From NCBI GenBank assembly GCA_029219465.1, contig JAQXTL010000015.1, positions 1 to 64,000 of the forward strand: DNA of 64,000 bases. The letters are read 5' to 3'. A program made the position numbers and the translations under genes. This DNA is from Methanobacteriaceae archaeon (lineage in GTDB: Archaea > Methanobacteriota > Methanobacteria > Methanobacteriales > Methanobacteriaceae). The notes beneath the pieces are model-generated. The model worked only from the letters and a program-made list of their open reading frames with translations, was not told the origin of the DNA and made no database searches. Shown piece after piece: positions 18,578 to 27,698 of this stretch; position 1 is the stretch's first letter; every line of letters starts with the position of its first letter.

Positions 18578-19204
18578 ATGGGAGATAATTTGGATAAAAA
18601 TAAACTCATTATTATCGGATTAATTATCATAATAATTGCATTATTAATAGGTATTTTCCTATCACTACAACCAACAAAAGAAGATACAAAAATAATTATT
18701 ATTGGTAATTCTACAATGAATGGGGGAGAATATATTGTTTTTAAACTTTTTGACTCCAATAATGTGCCTATTGCCAATCAGACTTTAAATGCAACTATAA
18801 CTTGTAATGGAAATACCAGTTCTTATCCTATCATTACTGATAATAATGGTAGTTATAAATTCACATTAAATGATTTTGATGGCAATATAACTATTAATGT
18901 CACATTTAATGGGAATGAAAACTATTCTGGAAATAATACCATAAAAAATATATTTGTTATAAAAAATGTTGCTCAATCATCTTATCAATCTGTTTCTTCA
19001 GGAAATGATGAACCTGAATATGGAACTGATGAATATGTTGATAAATGGGACCAATCATTAAGAGGAGATGGTTCCTGGGCATATACTCATGATCAACCAG
19101 TTAAAAAGGACAAACATGGAAATGAATACAAAAGAATGTATGATCCTGAGACTCACGAAAATTACTGGTATAATATGGGAAAAAGAGATTGGATAGTAGA
19201 TTAA
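18578..19204 (+). CDS. Membrane-anchored surface protein with Ig-like domain
   Basis: A 208-residue protein with one N-terminal membrane anchor (LIIIGLIIIIIALLIGIFL) and the rest predicted outside the cell. Residues ~38-130 form an Ig-like beta domain of the type common in methanogen surface proteins (VPIANQTLNATIT, then DNNGSYKFTLNDFDGNITI), followed by a linker and a Trp/Tyr-rich charged tail (YDPETHENYWYNMGKRDW). Several N-x-S/T sites could be glycosylated. A related smaller protein is at 35617. The start may be the ATG at 18578 (a TATA-like box lies 27 bases upstream, suggesting a leaderless message) or the TTG at 18590 behind GGGAGAT. Confidence 0.75.
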   Translation: MGDNLDKNKLIIIGLIIIIIALLIGIFLSLQPTKEDTKIIIIGNSTMNGGEYIVFKLFDSNNVPIANQTLNATITCNGNTSSYPIITDNNGSYKFTLNDFDGNITINVTFNGNENYSGNNTIKNIFVIKNVAQSSYQSVSSGNDEPEYGTDEYVDKWDQSLRGDGSWAYTHDQPVKKDKHGNEYKRMYDPETHENYWYNMGKRDWIVD

Positions 19205-19215
19205 ATATATAAAAA

Positions 19216-19240
19216 TTTGGAATAAAACATTTATTCCAAA
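19216..19240. terminator. Bidirectional hairpin terminator
   Basis: A perfect 10-bp stem (TTTGGAATAA / TTATTCCAAA) with a five-base loop lies between the ends of two convergent genes at 19204 and 19243, with A-rich and T-rich flanks. Position and symmetry suit a shared terminator. Confidence 0.65.
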
Positions 19241-19242
19241 AA

Positions 19243-19815
19243 TTATTCCTTTTTAACAATAATATTTGTCCATTTCAAATCGCTGCGTTCTTTTCTAACA
19301 TCATCACTTAGCCATGTTTTTATAACTTTAAAACCTACTTTTTCAAATAGTTCAGCAGCTACTTCTTCAGTTAAGTCAGTATAGTATCTTCCTTCACGCT
19401 GTCCTTCAAATTCACCATGTTTAAATGATGCGCAAAAGATTCCATCACTTTTAAGTGCTTTTTTAAGTTTTAACAATACTGATTCTAATTCATCACTTGG
19501 AACATGTAAAAGTGATGCATAAGCCCATATTCCATCAAATTCATCTTCAAAATCAATATCTTGAACTAGCATATGTTTAACATCAATACCAGTATGTTTA
19601 CTTGCAAGTTTACACATCTCAACAGACCCGTCAAATGCAAATACATTAAATCCAAGGTCCATAAAAACCTTTGTTTCTCTTCCAGATCCACATCCAACAT
19701 CTAAAATATATGCATTTTCAGGAAGTAATTCTACAAACTTTTCATAGTTGTGACTTATATCTGCATTAACAGTTCCATTAAAAAATTCTTGGGCATTTTC
19801 ATCATAAAAATTCAT
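19243..19815 (-). CDS. Class I SAM-dependent methyltransferase
   Basis: A 190-residue methyltransferase with the SAM-binding motif ILDVGCGSGRET, the acidic loop VFAFDGSVEMC, the motif GIWAYASLLHVP and FCASFKHGE. The substrate is not indicated; the fold and size match small Methyltransf_11/25 proteins. It converges with the Ig-domain gene and is read away from the MazG-like gene, with about 90 bases between their starts. Confidence 0.85.
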   Translation of the reverse strand: MNFYDENAQEFFNGTVNADISHNYEKFVELLPENAYILDVGCGSGRETKVFMDLGFNVFAFDGSVEMCKLASKHTGIDVKHMLVQDIDFEDEFDGIWAYASLLHVPSDELESVLLKLKKALKSDGIFCASFKHGEFEGQREGRYYTDLTEEVAAELFEKVGFKVIKTWLSDDVRKERSDLKWTNIIVKKE

Positions 19816-19908
19816 TTTTACGTCTCAATTTAACATATTTGTTTTTTTAGAAATAAGTAAATATTGATAAGAAGATATAATATTGTAGATATTATTGAAG
19901 GTTTTTAT

Positions 19909-20223
19909 ATGGAAGAATTAAGATCAGAAATTATTAAATTTCAAAAAGAAAGGGATTGGAAACAGTTTCATACTCCTGAGAATTTAGCAAAATCAATTTC
20001 TATTGAAGCTGCAGAACTTTTAGAACATTTTCAATGGAATAAAGAATATGATGTTAGTGAAGTTGCTGATGAACTTGCAGATGTTTTAAATTATTGTATT
20101 TTAATGGCTGATGCTCTTGATTTGGATATTAAAGAGATTGTATTAAATAAAATGAAGAAAAATGCCATTAAATATCCTGTAAGTAAATCATATGGTACTT
20201 CAAAAAAGTATACTGAGTTTTAA
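19909..20223 (+). CDS. MazG-like nucleotide pyrophosphohydrolase
   Basis: A 104-residue all-alpha NTP pyrophosphohydrolase of the MazG/RS21-C6 type, which hydrolyses (d)NTPs to monophosphates. The Mg-binding motif is split as IEAAELLEHFQW (E-x2-E type) and VADELADVLNYCI (E-x2-D type). The chosen ATG at 19909 has GAAGGT upstream; an earlier TTG gives an N-terminal extension without a ribosome binding site. It ends 15 bases before the csm1-like gene, so the two are probably co-transcribed. That is of interest because Cas10 enzymes consume ATP. Confidence 0.85.
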   Translation: MEELRSEIIKFQKERDWKQFHTPENLAKSISIEAAELLEHFQWNKEYDVSEVADELADVLNYCILMADALDLDIKEIVLNKMKKNAIKYPVSKSYGTSKKYTEF

Positions 20224-20238
20224 AAAAGGTAGATTTCA

Positions 20239-22226
20239 ATGGATGATTATGGAAATTTAAAATTTGCAAGTCTCTTTCATGATATTGGTAAATTTTACCA
20301 AAGAACAAACAAATGCAATAATACTCATTGTGAATTGTCTGCGGCTTTTGTTAAAGACAAATTGATGATTTAGTTGAAAATTTAGTATTGTATCACCACA
20401 ATCCTTCTAAATCTATAAACCCCGAATTATGTGTAATACTTCAAAAAGCAGATTATCATTCATCAAAAGAATGTATTGGGCTTGATGATGAATCAGTGAT
20501 GCCTTTAACATCTATTTTTTCAAGAATCTCATTTGATGATGAAACTGGTGATGATCATTATGTTCCATTAGTTGAACTTGACTTTAATAAACCGTTACAT
20601 GCTCAAAATAAAGATGTTATGAGTGAATGGGATTTAGTTCAAAAATATGAAGATATATTGATTAAATTTGAAAAAGAATTTGAAAACTTAGAAAATAATG
20701 ATTTAGAAACTGTATTGGCTATTTTAAAAAAATACACATCAACAATTCCTGCTTCAACTCACTACTCTAAAAGTGATATTTCATTATATGATCATCTAAA
20801 AACAACCCTTGCTATTTCTAATTGCAGATATTTATTCTCAAAAGAAGAAAACTTAACTAAAAGCGATGATGAGGAAGTTTACAGAGTAATTAACGGTGAA
20901 CTTTCAGGTATTTCTGATGTTTTATATGACATTCAAACATGTGATAATGATATGGTTAAACGTTTGCGTGGCCGTTCTCTTTATTTAAATTTATTAACAG
21001 AAGCAGTTGCTTCTAGAATTATCTTTGATTTAAATTTAGACTCTTCAAACATCATATATTGCAGTGGAGGACGTTTTATAATCATTGCACCAAACATTAA
21101 AAAAACAGAAGAGATTATTAATAAAATCAGTTTATTTGAGGAATTTGGTGCAGATTTGTTCTTAAATATTGTTTCAAAACCTGCATGTGGAGATGAGCTT
21201 GGAGAATTTGATAAAGTATTATCAAGGCTTAATTTATTGTCTGATGAAAACAGAAAACATAAATTTACAAATCAAATCAATGAATTAATCACTAAAAACA
21301 ATTCCAATTCATTATCAGAATTTGATGAATCTAAAATAGGTGATGTGGCTGCAAATGCCAAATATTTAATTAAGTATATTTGTGATGAGAAAATTACAAA
21401 TTCACTATTCTATTCCAAATTAAACATTGGATACATATTTAAAAAAGATAAAAAAGGTATTGACAGCATTATATGTGAAAATAAAGATATTCAATTTACT
21501 GTTTATAAATTAAATGATACTGATTTTCTTGATATAGATATTGTATCTAATAATGTTTCATTTGACTTTAAAGTTATGGGAAACAGTGTTCCAAATATTG
21601 ATGGAAAACCATTGTTTCTTAATCATTTAGCCAAATTAGCAGATGGTGCAGATAAGATTGGAGTAGTAAAAATAGATGCTGATAACCTTGATTTGATCTT
21701 TTCAAAAGGTTTAGGTGAAGGTGCTAAAAGCATTTCCAGAATATCTTCTCTAAGTTTTTATATTGATTTATATCTCTCAGGTAGGGTTAATCAGGTTGCA
21801 AGCAGATTTAATTTCGCAACTGAACAGCCAAAAGACATAGAAAGTGAAATTATAGAACTTGAATTTAATGATTTAGATAAAAAAACAATTTTTAAACCAA
21901 AAGGAAAACTTCCAAAAGGCGAAGGTGTATCTTCAATATATGTTATTTACTCAGGTGAAGATGATTTACTTGCTGTAGGTCCATATGATGATGTAATTAA
22001 GTTTGCATTGGAGTTTAGAAATAAATTCAAAAAATGGGCAACGAATAATGATTTAATTAATCTTTCAGCAGGAATTGTAATTGTTAAACCAGAATTTTCA
22101 ATAGGAAAAGCAGCAATAATGGCTGATAGAGAACTTAAAATATCAAAAAGCAGTGGAAAAAATAAAATTACAATGTTTAATGAACCGTTAAGCTGGGAAG
22201 AATTTGAAAAGATATTTGACTTTTAA
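20239..22226 (+). pseudogene. csm1: Cas10/Csm1-like protein with HD and palm domains, split by a frameshift
   Basis: An orphan type III CRISPR large subunit. From the ATG at 20239 (AGGT upstream) the first 44 codons give FASLFHDIGKFYQR, the HD nuclease start of Csm1, and end at TAG 20371-20373. In the next frame, open from 20355, the protein continues QIDDLVENLVLYHHNPSKS, with the second HD histidines, to 22226. The reading frame therefore shifts between about 20352 and 20361, as if one base were missing. The rest has Palm 1 (GVVKIDADNLDLIFSKGLGE) and Palm 2 (YVIYSGEDDLLAVGP, where the usual GGDD is GEDD), then MADRELKISKSSGKNKI. No csm2-csm6 genes or repeat array are near. It may be a real pseudogene or carry a sequencing error. 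Family assignment is strong; activity is open. Confidence 0.85.
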
Positions 22227-22289
22227 TATTACTTTTCAAATGCTCTTGGAATAATTGGTTTAAGTATAAAATCTAAATAATATGATATA

Positions 22290-24176
22290 ATGATGGACTG
22301 GCAATATAGTAATTACTCAAAAATCAACTCTGATATTCAAAAACATTTTCCTTTTGAAAATCCACGAGCTGATCAATTAGAGACAATTTCCGAGATTATT
22401 GAAGCTATAAATCAGGGTTATGAGTATATTGTACTGGAGGCTGGTACTGGAACTGGTAAATCTGCCATTGCAGCTACTTTATCCAATATGTCAGAATCAT
22501 CATACATTTTAACCATCACCAAACAACTTCAAGACCAGTATTTAAGAGATTTTAAAGATTTTAGAGTAGTTAAAGGCAGATCCAATTTTAATTGCCAGAA
22601 TTACTTAAATCAATCATGTTCTGAAGGTAAATGCATCACAGAAGGCATTGACTGTAAGTTTTCTCTTAAAAATAGAGAAAATGAAATAAGACGTGACAAT
22701 ACCTGTCCATATTATTATCAAAAATATCTGGCCTTGAATTCCAAAACTGTCATTTCAAATTATTATTACATGTTTTTAGAGCTTAATTATGTAAAAGACT
22801 TTGAAAAAAGAGAGTTATTAATCTTTGATGAAGCACATAACCTTGAATTAACTTTAATGGATGAATTAACATTGGAGTTTTCCAAAGGGGATTTGAAGGA
22901 ATATCTTAATTATAATTTAACTTATGAAAAAATAGATGAGTTAAACAATTCAAAGTATACTAATTGGATTGATTTTATTAATGAAATTAAGCAAGGATAC
23001 ATTGAAGAGTTAGAAAAGCTTGAAAGCTTAAATAAAATTGAGTTAATTGAAAAAATAGCTTTTGTAAGACATCAGATTGGCGATTGTAACAGGTTTATTG
23101 ATAATTTAACTCTTGATCCTGAAACATGGATTTTTGATTGGGATGAAGATAATCAGATAGCTCAGTTTAAGCCCTTAAAAATCAATAACTACACCAGAAC
23201 TACTCTTTTTGATTATGCTGATGTTTGTATTTTTATGAGTGCTACAATTCTTGACTGGAAGCTATTTTCTAAATGGCTTGGAATTCCAGAAGATAAGATT
23301 TATGCAATCAGACGTAAAAGCCCATTTGATATTAAAAATAATCCAATTACTGCTTTTGAGGATTATAATTTATCCAGAAGTTTCATCAAGGCTAATGCTC
23401 CAAGAAGTATTAAAACAATTGATGAAATTTTAAATAAACATAAAAATGAAAAGGGAATTATACATACTGTCAGTTTAAAATGCAGAGATTTAATTATGGA
23501 TAAATTAGATAATCCCCGATTAATCACACATGATAAAGAAAATAAAACAGAAGTAATTGAGAAATTTATCAAATCAGATGAACCTCTGGTTTTAATATCT
23601 CCTTCAATGGGTGAAGGTGTTGATTTACCTGGTGATTTGTGTCGTTTTCAAATAATTTATAAATTACCGTTTCCTGATTGGGGAGATAAACAAATAAATC
23701 AAAGAACCGGCATTGACAGAGAATGGTATGATTATAAAACCTGTCTTAACCTTGTTCAAACTCACGGAAGAGGAATGAGATACCTAGATGATTATTGTCA
23801 TACTTATGTAATTGACAATCGTTTTAAATCATATATTAAAGAATCATATCCACGTAATTTCCTGCCAGACAGATTTAGAGAATCTATTGAAGGAATGGAA
23901 ATTGATTTAGAAGAAAAAAACAGATTAATGAAAATCGGCGATGAATATCTAAACAATAATGACTATGAAAATGGTATTAGGTTTTTCAAACAGTTATTGG
24001 ATGATGATTTGTTTTTAAATGATATATATCCATATATGAGTTTATCAAGACTTTACCATGAAACTGAGTTATATGAAAGCGAAGTTCAAATAATAATGAA
24101 ATATTTAAGTTCAGGAAATAAATCTGAGCATTTCAATAAGCAATTAGCTAAGCTTTCAGATATGGGTTATTATTAA
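22290..24176 (+). CDS. XPD/DinG-type superfamily 2 helicase, Fe-S
   Basis: A 628-residue DNA helicase of the XPD/DinG family. Walker A is EAGTGTGKS (about residues 50-58), and a cysteine-rich segment (CQNYLNQSCSEGKC, a further Cys, then CPYYYQKYL) occupies the Fe-S position. Walker B is LLIFDEAHNLE. Motif V/VI appear as SPSMGEGVDLPGD and VQTHGRGMRY. The C-terminal ~100 residues look TPR-like (IGDEYLNNNDYENGIRFFKQ). It acts as an ATP-driven 5'-3' DNA unwinding enzyme by family. It lies 63 bases after the csm1-like gene, with an AT-rich gap that could hold a promoter. DinG-type helicases accompany type IV CRISPR systems, but no type IV genes are seen here. Confidence 0.88.
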   Translation: MMDWQYSNYSKINSDIQKHFPFENPRADQLETISEIIEAINQGYEYIVLEAGTGTGKSAIAATLSNMSESSYILTITKQLQDQYLRDFKDFRVVKGRSNFNCQNYLNQSCSEGKCITEGIDCKFSLKNRENEIRRDNTCPYYYQKYLALNSKTVISNYYYMFLELNYVKDFEKRELLIFDEAHNLELTLMDELTLEFSKGDLKEYLNYNLTYEKIDELNNSKYTNWIDFINEIKQGYIEELEKLESLNKIELIEKIAFVRHQIGDCNRFIDNLTLDPETWIFDWDEDNQIAQFKPLKINNYTRTTLFDYADVCIFMSATILDWKLFSKWLGIPEDKIYAIRRKSPFDIKNNPITAFEDYNLSRSFIKANAPRSIKTIDEILNKHKNEKGIIHTVSLKCRDLIMDKLDNPRLITHDKENKTEVIEKFIKSDEPLVLISPSMGEGVDLPGDLCRFQIIYKLPFPDWGDKQINQRTGIDREWYDYKTCLNLVQTHGRGMRYLDDYCHTYVIDNRFKSYIKESYPRNFLPDRFRESIEGMEIDLEEKNRLMKIGDEYLNNNDYENGIRFFKQLLDDDLFLNDIYPYMSLSRLYHETELYESEVQIIMKYLSSGNKSEHFNKQLAKLSDMGYY

Positions 24177-24247
24177 ATCAATTAAACACAACTTATATTA
24201 ACTTTTCAAACTAGACATAATACTAAAAAGTTAATTAGGTATTTCAT

Positions 24248-25687
24248 ATGTTAGAGTGGACTGTTTGTAAAAATTGCGGCACAATACTGGATAATTCTCA
24301 AAATATCTGTTCAAATTGCAAAAGCAATGTTGAAAAAGTAGATATTGATTATTTGAGAAATTATCTGAATAATTTGAATTTTATTTTAAAAACATTGGAT
24401 ATTTTTACTCCTTATTCTTCAATGGAGCAGTTAAAAAACAATAGCTTAGAAGACATTATTCAAAAAGATTTGTTTAATTATTTTTCCTATCTTGGATGGG
24501 GCGATGGAAAAATAACTGATAATGAATTGGAGTTTATTAATTTAATTTTAGATAAAAATTTCACAAAAGAAGATATTGCAAAACAAACTATTGATGAAAT
24601 ACCAGTATCTTTTAGTTGTCTTAAAGAAATTGATGATGTTGCCAAAAATCTTGATATGTGTCAAGTAAACTCATGTAATGAGTTATTTAGCTGTTTTAAG
24701 ATTTTTGGGAAATTCTTTATTACAGTTGATGATGATTTAAATGAAGATGTTTTAAAACTATATGCTAACTACATCTCAAAATTAGAAAGCACTCTAACCA
24801 ATGAAAATATTACTTTAAAACCGGCGAAACTTCCAGATAGTGATGAAATAAATAAACAAGAAGATCAACACTCCCTTGAAGAGTACCTTGATGAATTAAA
24901 CAAACTTGTTGGTCTTGAAAAGGTTAAAAAAGATGTTAATTCCCTTATTAATCTTGTTAGAATTAGAAAATTAAGAAGTGAGCGTGGAATTAAACAGCCT
25001 CCAATGAGTCTTCATTTGGTGTTTTCCGGAAATCCTGGAACTGGTAAGACTACTGTTGCAAGACTCTTATCTAAAATATACTGTGAAATTGGACTTTTAT
25101 CAAAAGGACATTTAGTTGAAACAGACCGTTCAGGACTTGTTGGTGGTTTTGTTGGTCAAACTGCAATTAAAACCCAAGAAGTAATCCAGTCTGCTCTTGG
25201 TGGAATATTATTTATTGATGAAGCTTACAGCTTAACATCAAAAAGTGAAAATGATTATGGAGCTGAAGCTATTGATACTCTTCTAAAAGCAATGGAAGAT
25301 CATCGTGACGATTTAATTGTAATTGTTGCTGGTTATCCTGCACTTATGGATAAGTTTTTATACTCAAATCCTGGTTTAGAGTCCAGATTTAACAAATTCA
25401 TATACTTTGAAGATTATAATGAAGAAGAATTGTATAATATCTTCCAGCTTATGAGTAAAGAGTCAAATCTAACTATTAATGAAGCAGGAGATAATTATTT
25501 AAAAGAGTATTTTAAGAAAGTATATGAAAACAGATTCTCAAATTTTGCTAACGGAAGAGCAGTTCGTAATTTATTTGAAGAAGTAATTACAAACCAAGCT
25601 AACAGATTAGCTAATAAAAGCGAAATAACCGATGATGAATTAAACACTTTAACATATGAAGATTTTTTAGTTGATGAAAATGAGTGA
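24248..25687 (+). CDS. Zinc-ribbon, TerB-like, CbbX-type AAA+ ATPase
   Basis: A 479-residue three-part protein. Residues 7-24 hold a zinc ribbon (CKNCGTIL, then CSNCKSN). Residues ~45-180 are a helical acidic domain with WGDGKITDNELEFINLIL, which resembles TerB-like modules. From about residue 210 there is a CbbX/SpoVK-like AAA+ domain: GLEKVKKDVNSLINL, Walker A GNPGTGKTT, Walker B ILFIDEAYSL, sensor 1 VIVAGYPALMDKFL, an arginine finger in NPGLESRFN, and NGRAVRNLFEE as sensor 2. CbbX-type ATPases remodel protein complexes or act in type VII-like secretion. The next gene overlaps its end, so they are co-translated. Confidence 0.85.
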   Translation: MLEWTVCKNCGTILDNSQNICSNCKSNVEKVDIDYLRNYLNNLNFILKTLDIFTPYSSMEQLKNNSLEDIIQKDLFNYFSYLGWGDGKITDNELEFINLILDKNFTKEDIAKQTIDEIPVSFSCLKEIDDVAKNLDMCQVNSCNELFSCFKIFGKFFITVDDDLNEDVLKLYANYISKLESTLTNENITLKPAKLPDSDEINKQEDQHSLEEYLDELNKLVGLEKVKKDVNSLINLVRIRKLRSERGIKQPPMSLHLVFSGNPGTGKTTVARLLSKIYCEIGLLSKGHLVETDRSGLVGGFVGQTAIKTQEVIQSALGGILFIDEAYSLTSKSENDYGAEAIDTLLKAMEDHRDDLIVIVAGYPALMDKFLYSNPGLESRFNKFIYFEDYNEEELYNIFQLMSKESNLTINEAGDNYLKEYFKKVYENRFSNFANGRAVRNLFEEVITNQANRLANKSEITDDELNTLTYEDFLVDENE

Positions 25688-26744
25688 GAAAATTTGTATT
25701 AAATGTGGAAATAAAGTAGATAGCAGCGTAAATTTCTGTCCACGCTGTAAATCACAGTCATTTAAAAATGTTAATGAACTTGTAAAACCCAAAGGAAATA
25801 TAATTCATAAATTGTTTTATACTTATAAAGACAGCTACTTTGTACTCTCAAAGTCCAAACTCCTTGCAATAATTACCTTTATCATATTTGCAGTGTCATT
25901 TTTACAGTTTAGTGTTCCAATAATTTTTGCAATTATAATTGCATTTTTAATTTATGTAATTGGTTTTTCACTAAGAAGAATTATTGATGATAAAAGACCT
26001 AATAAAAAATACTTCAAAAACAATAATTTAGGAGTAATTACTGATTTAAAACATTTAATTGGATATTGGCAGGATAAATATACTGGTGAGTTTGTCTTAT
26101 CAAAAACTAAATTAATTTCATGGTTAGTGTTCTTTTTATTTGCATTTTCAGCAAGTACAATCAAAAATGCAACTTTATTCAGTGTTGTATTAACTGCTTT
26201 AATATTTGCAGCACCAACTTTTGGAATTGGTTATGCAATTCACAGATTTATCACATCCAGACCTGTTAAGAAAGTTGTTGAAAAAACAGAACCTCTTCTT
26301 AACAAAGCTGTTAAAGTTAAAACTCCAAAAGAAACTAAAATTAACAAGGACATTCCTGATTTTAGTAAATACGAAAAGCAGCTTAAAGAATTATGTACAA
26401 TGTATGAAATTAAAGAGAATAATGCTCGTAAATTAATTGAAAAACGTTTTACTCCACCTCAATTAACCTATGACAGGTTCATTAAGTCTGTAGATAACTC
26501 AACTAAAATGTTTAATATGCACAGTGAAGCTATTTCCAATATTTTAGAAATGGCATCTCATGAAAGTGAAAAAATAGACAAAGAAATCAACAACCGTTTA
26601 GATATTCTTAAATCTCTTGTTAAAAAGATGGATGAACTTGTTGATGAATTGGTTATTAGTTTAAATGAGAGTGATGATGAAGGAAATGTCGACACTGTAT
26701 TTGGTGATATGGACGATTTAATTGACTCTGTTAAAGACTATTAA
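25680..26744 (+). CDS. Zinc-ribbon membrane protein with C-terminal coiled coil
   Basis: A 354-residue protein. It starts with a zinc ribbon (CIKCGNKV, then CPRCKSQ), followed by two pairs of membrane segments around residues 60-100 and 145-190 (LLAIITFIIFAVSFLQFSV; LISWLVFFLFAFSASTIKN). The C-terminal half is soluble and highly helical, with heptad-like DKEINNRLDILKSLVKKMDE. The two membrane blocks follow a similar FVLSKxK motif, suggesting an internal duplication. I use the ATG at 25680, which overlaps the end of the AAA+ gene by eight bases; ATG 25674 is an alternative. Function unknown; coupling suggests it works with the AAA+ protein at the membrane. Confidence 0.75.
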   Translation: MSEKICIKCGNKVDSSVNFCPRCKSQSFKNVNELVKPKGNIIHKLFYTYKDSYFVLSKSKLLAIITFIIFAVSFLQFSVPIIFAIIIAFLIYVIGFSLRRIIDDKRPNKKYFKNNNLGVITDLKHLIGYWQDKYTGEFVLSKTKLISWLVFFLFAFSASTIKNATLFSVVLTALIFAAPTFGIGYAIHRFITSRPVKKVVEKTEPLLNKAVKVKTPKETKINKDIPDFSKYEKQLKELCTMYEIKENNARKLIEKRFTPPQLTYDRFIKSVDNSTKMFNMHSEAISNILEMASHESEKIDKEINNRLDILKSLVKKMDELVDELVISLNESDDEGNVDTVFGDMDDLIDSVKDY

Positions 26745-26798
26745 CTCATTTGTATTTATCATTATTAGTAAATAGTATAATCTACAAATTTACTAGTA

Positions 26799-27689
26799 AT
26801 GACTAATCATAAACACTTGCGTACAGTAATTGAAGATATATATTCAAATGAAAATCAACTAACCGAAGAGCTTACTGCTCGTTTAATTCACGAGTTTAGA
26901 TATTCTAATCTTTATATTCCTGCTAAAAGGGAAAATGATACTTTAAATTTTATTATTTATGAAGATGAAGGATCTAAACTCACACCGTTATTTACTGATA
27001 TGGATGAATTCAGGAAGTTTTACAAAAACGATGAAAACATTCAGGTATTGCAAAATCCATTTGAATTATATCAAAATGTGCTTAAAACAACAGATATTGA
27101 TGGTTATGTTTTAAATCCATCAACTGAGAAGTATCTTTTTAAAAAAGAATTTATTTTAGCAATAAAAAACATTCCTAAAACTAATTTTTATACAACCAAC
27201 CCATATTCACAAGAGGAATTGTTATCTTTGAAAAAATCCGTTGACAATACTGATTTAGAGTCATTTATTGGGGATAGATCTTATGTTGGAGATTATGAAA
27301 GTTTATTTGAAAAAATGGCTAATTCACAATTGCTTGGATTGATGCTTTCTGATTTAAGCATTGATAAAGAGATTATTTCACTTAAACAAAGCGGACCTAT
27401 CGCTTCAATGTATACTGATAATATTGGTGGTGTTTATGCAACAGTATTTACATCAGAAAGTAAAATGGATGTAATTAACACTGATAAAAACAAGTATTCC
27501 CAACTTGTTAATCTTGCAACTCTTGTAAACTTTATTTTAACTGAAGATATGGATGGACTTATTTTAAATCCTGAAAGTGATAATGTTTTAATTCCAAGAG
27601 TTACTCTTTTGAGATATTCGCTAGGTTTTGAAATGTATGCAAATAATGATAGATTATCTGAAGCAATGTATTATTTATTTAAAATTTAA
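26799..27689 (+). CDS. SseB-like protein with two related halves
   Basis: A 296-residue soluble protein. The N-terminal half (SNLYIPAKRENDTLNFIIYE, then LTPLFTDMDEFRKF and YVLNPSTEKYLFKKEF) matches the SseB N-terminal type fold. The C-terminal half repeats the pattern: GGVYATVFTSESKMDVI and DGLILNPESDNVLIPRVTLL. So there are two SseB-like modules. SseB proteins occur near secretion and AAA+ genes but their molecular role is poorly known. No ribosome binding site is evident; an AT-rich TATA-like block about 25 bases upstream suggests a leaderless start. The next gene follows after nine bases. Confidence 0.7.
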   Translation: MTNHKHLRTVIEDIYSNENQLTEELTARLIHEFRYSNLYIPAKRENDTLNFIIYEDEGSKLTPLFTDMDEFRKFYKNDENIQVLQNPFELYQNVLKTTDIDGYVLNPSTEKYLFKKEFILAIKNIPKTNFYTTNPYSQEELLSLKKSVDNTDLESFIGDRSYVGDYESLFEKMANSQLLGLMLSDLSIDKEIISLKQSGPIASMYTDNIGGVYATVFTSESKMDVINTDKNKYSQLVNLATLVNFILTEDMDGLILNPESDNVLIPRVTLLRYSLGFEMYANNDRLSEAMYYLFKI

Positions 27690-27698
27690 GGTGATGCA

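Noticed and set aside
20388-20390. TTG at 20388 as the real start of the csm1-like protein
   Set aside because: The same frame is open from 20355 and encodes family-typical residues before it; an upstream ATG with a ribosome binding site encodes the HD start. The TTG is only the first start-like codon after a frameshift.
22290-24176. Type IV CRISPR system because of a DinG-like helicase
   Set aside because: No Csf1, Cas7-like, Cas5-like or crRNA array is nearby. XPD/DinG helicases are common in archaea.
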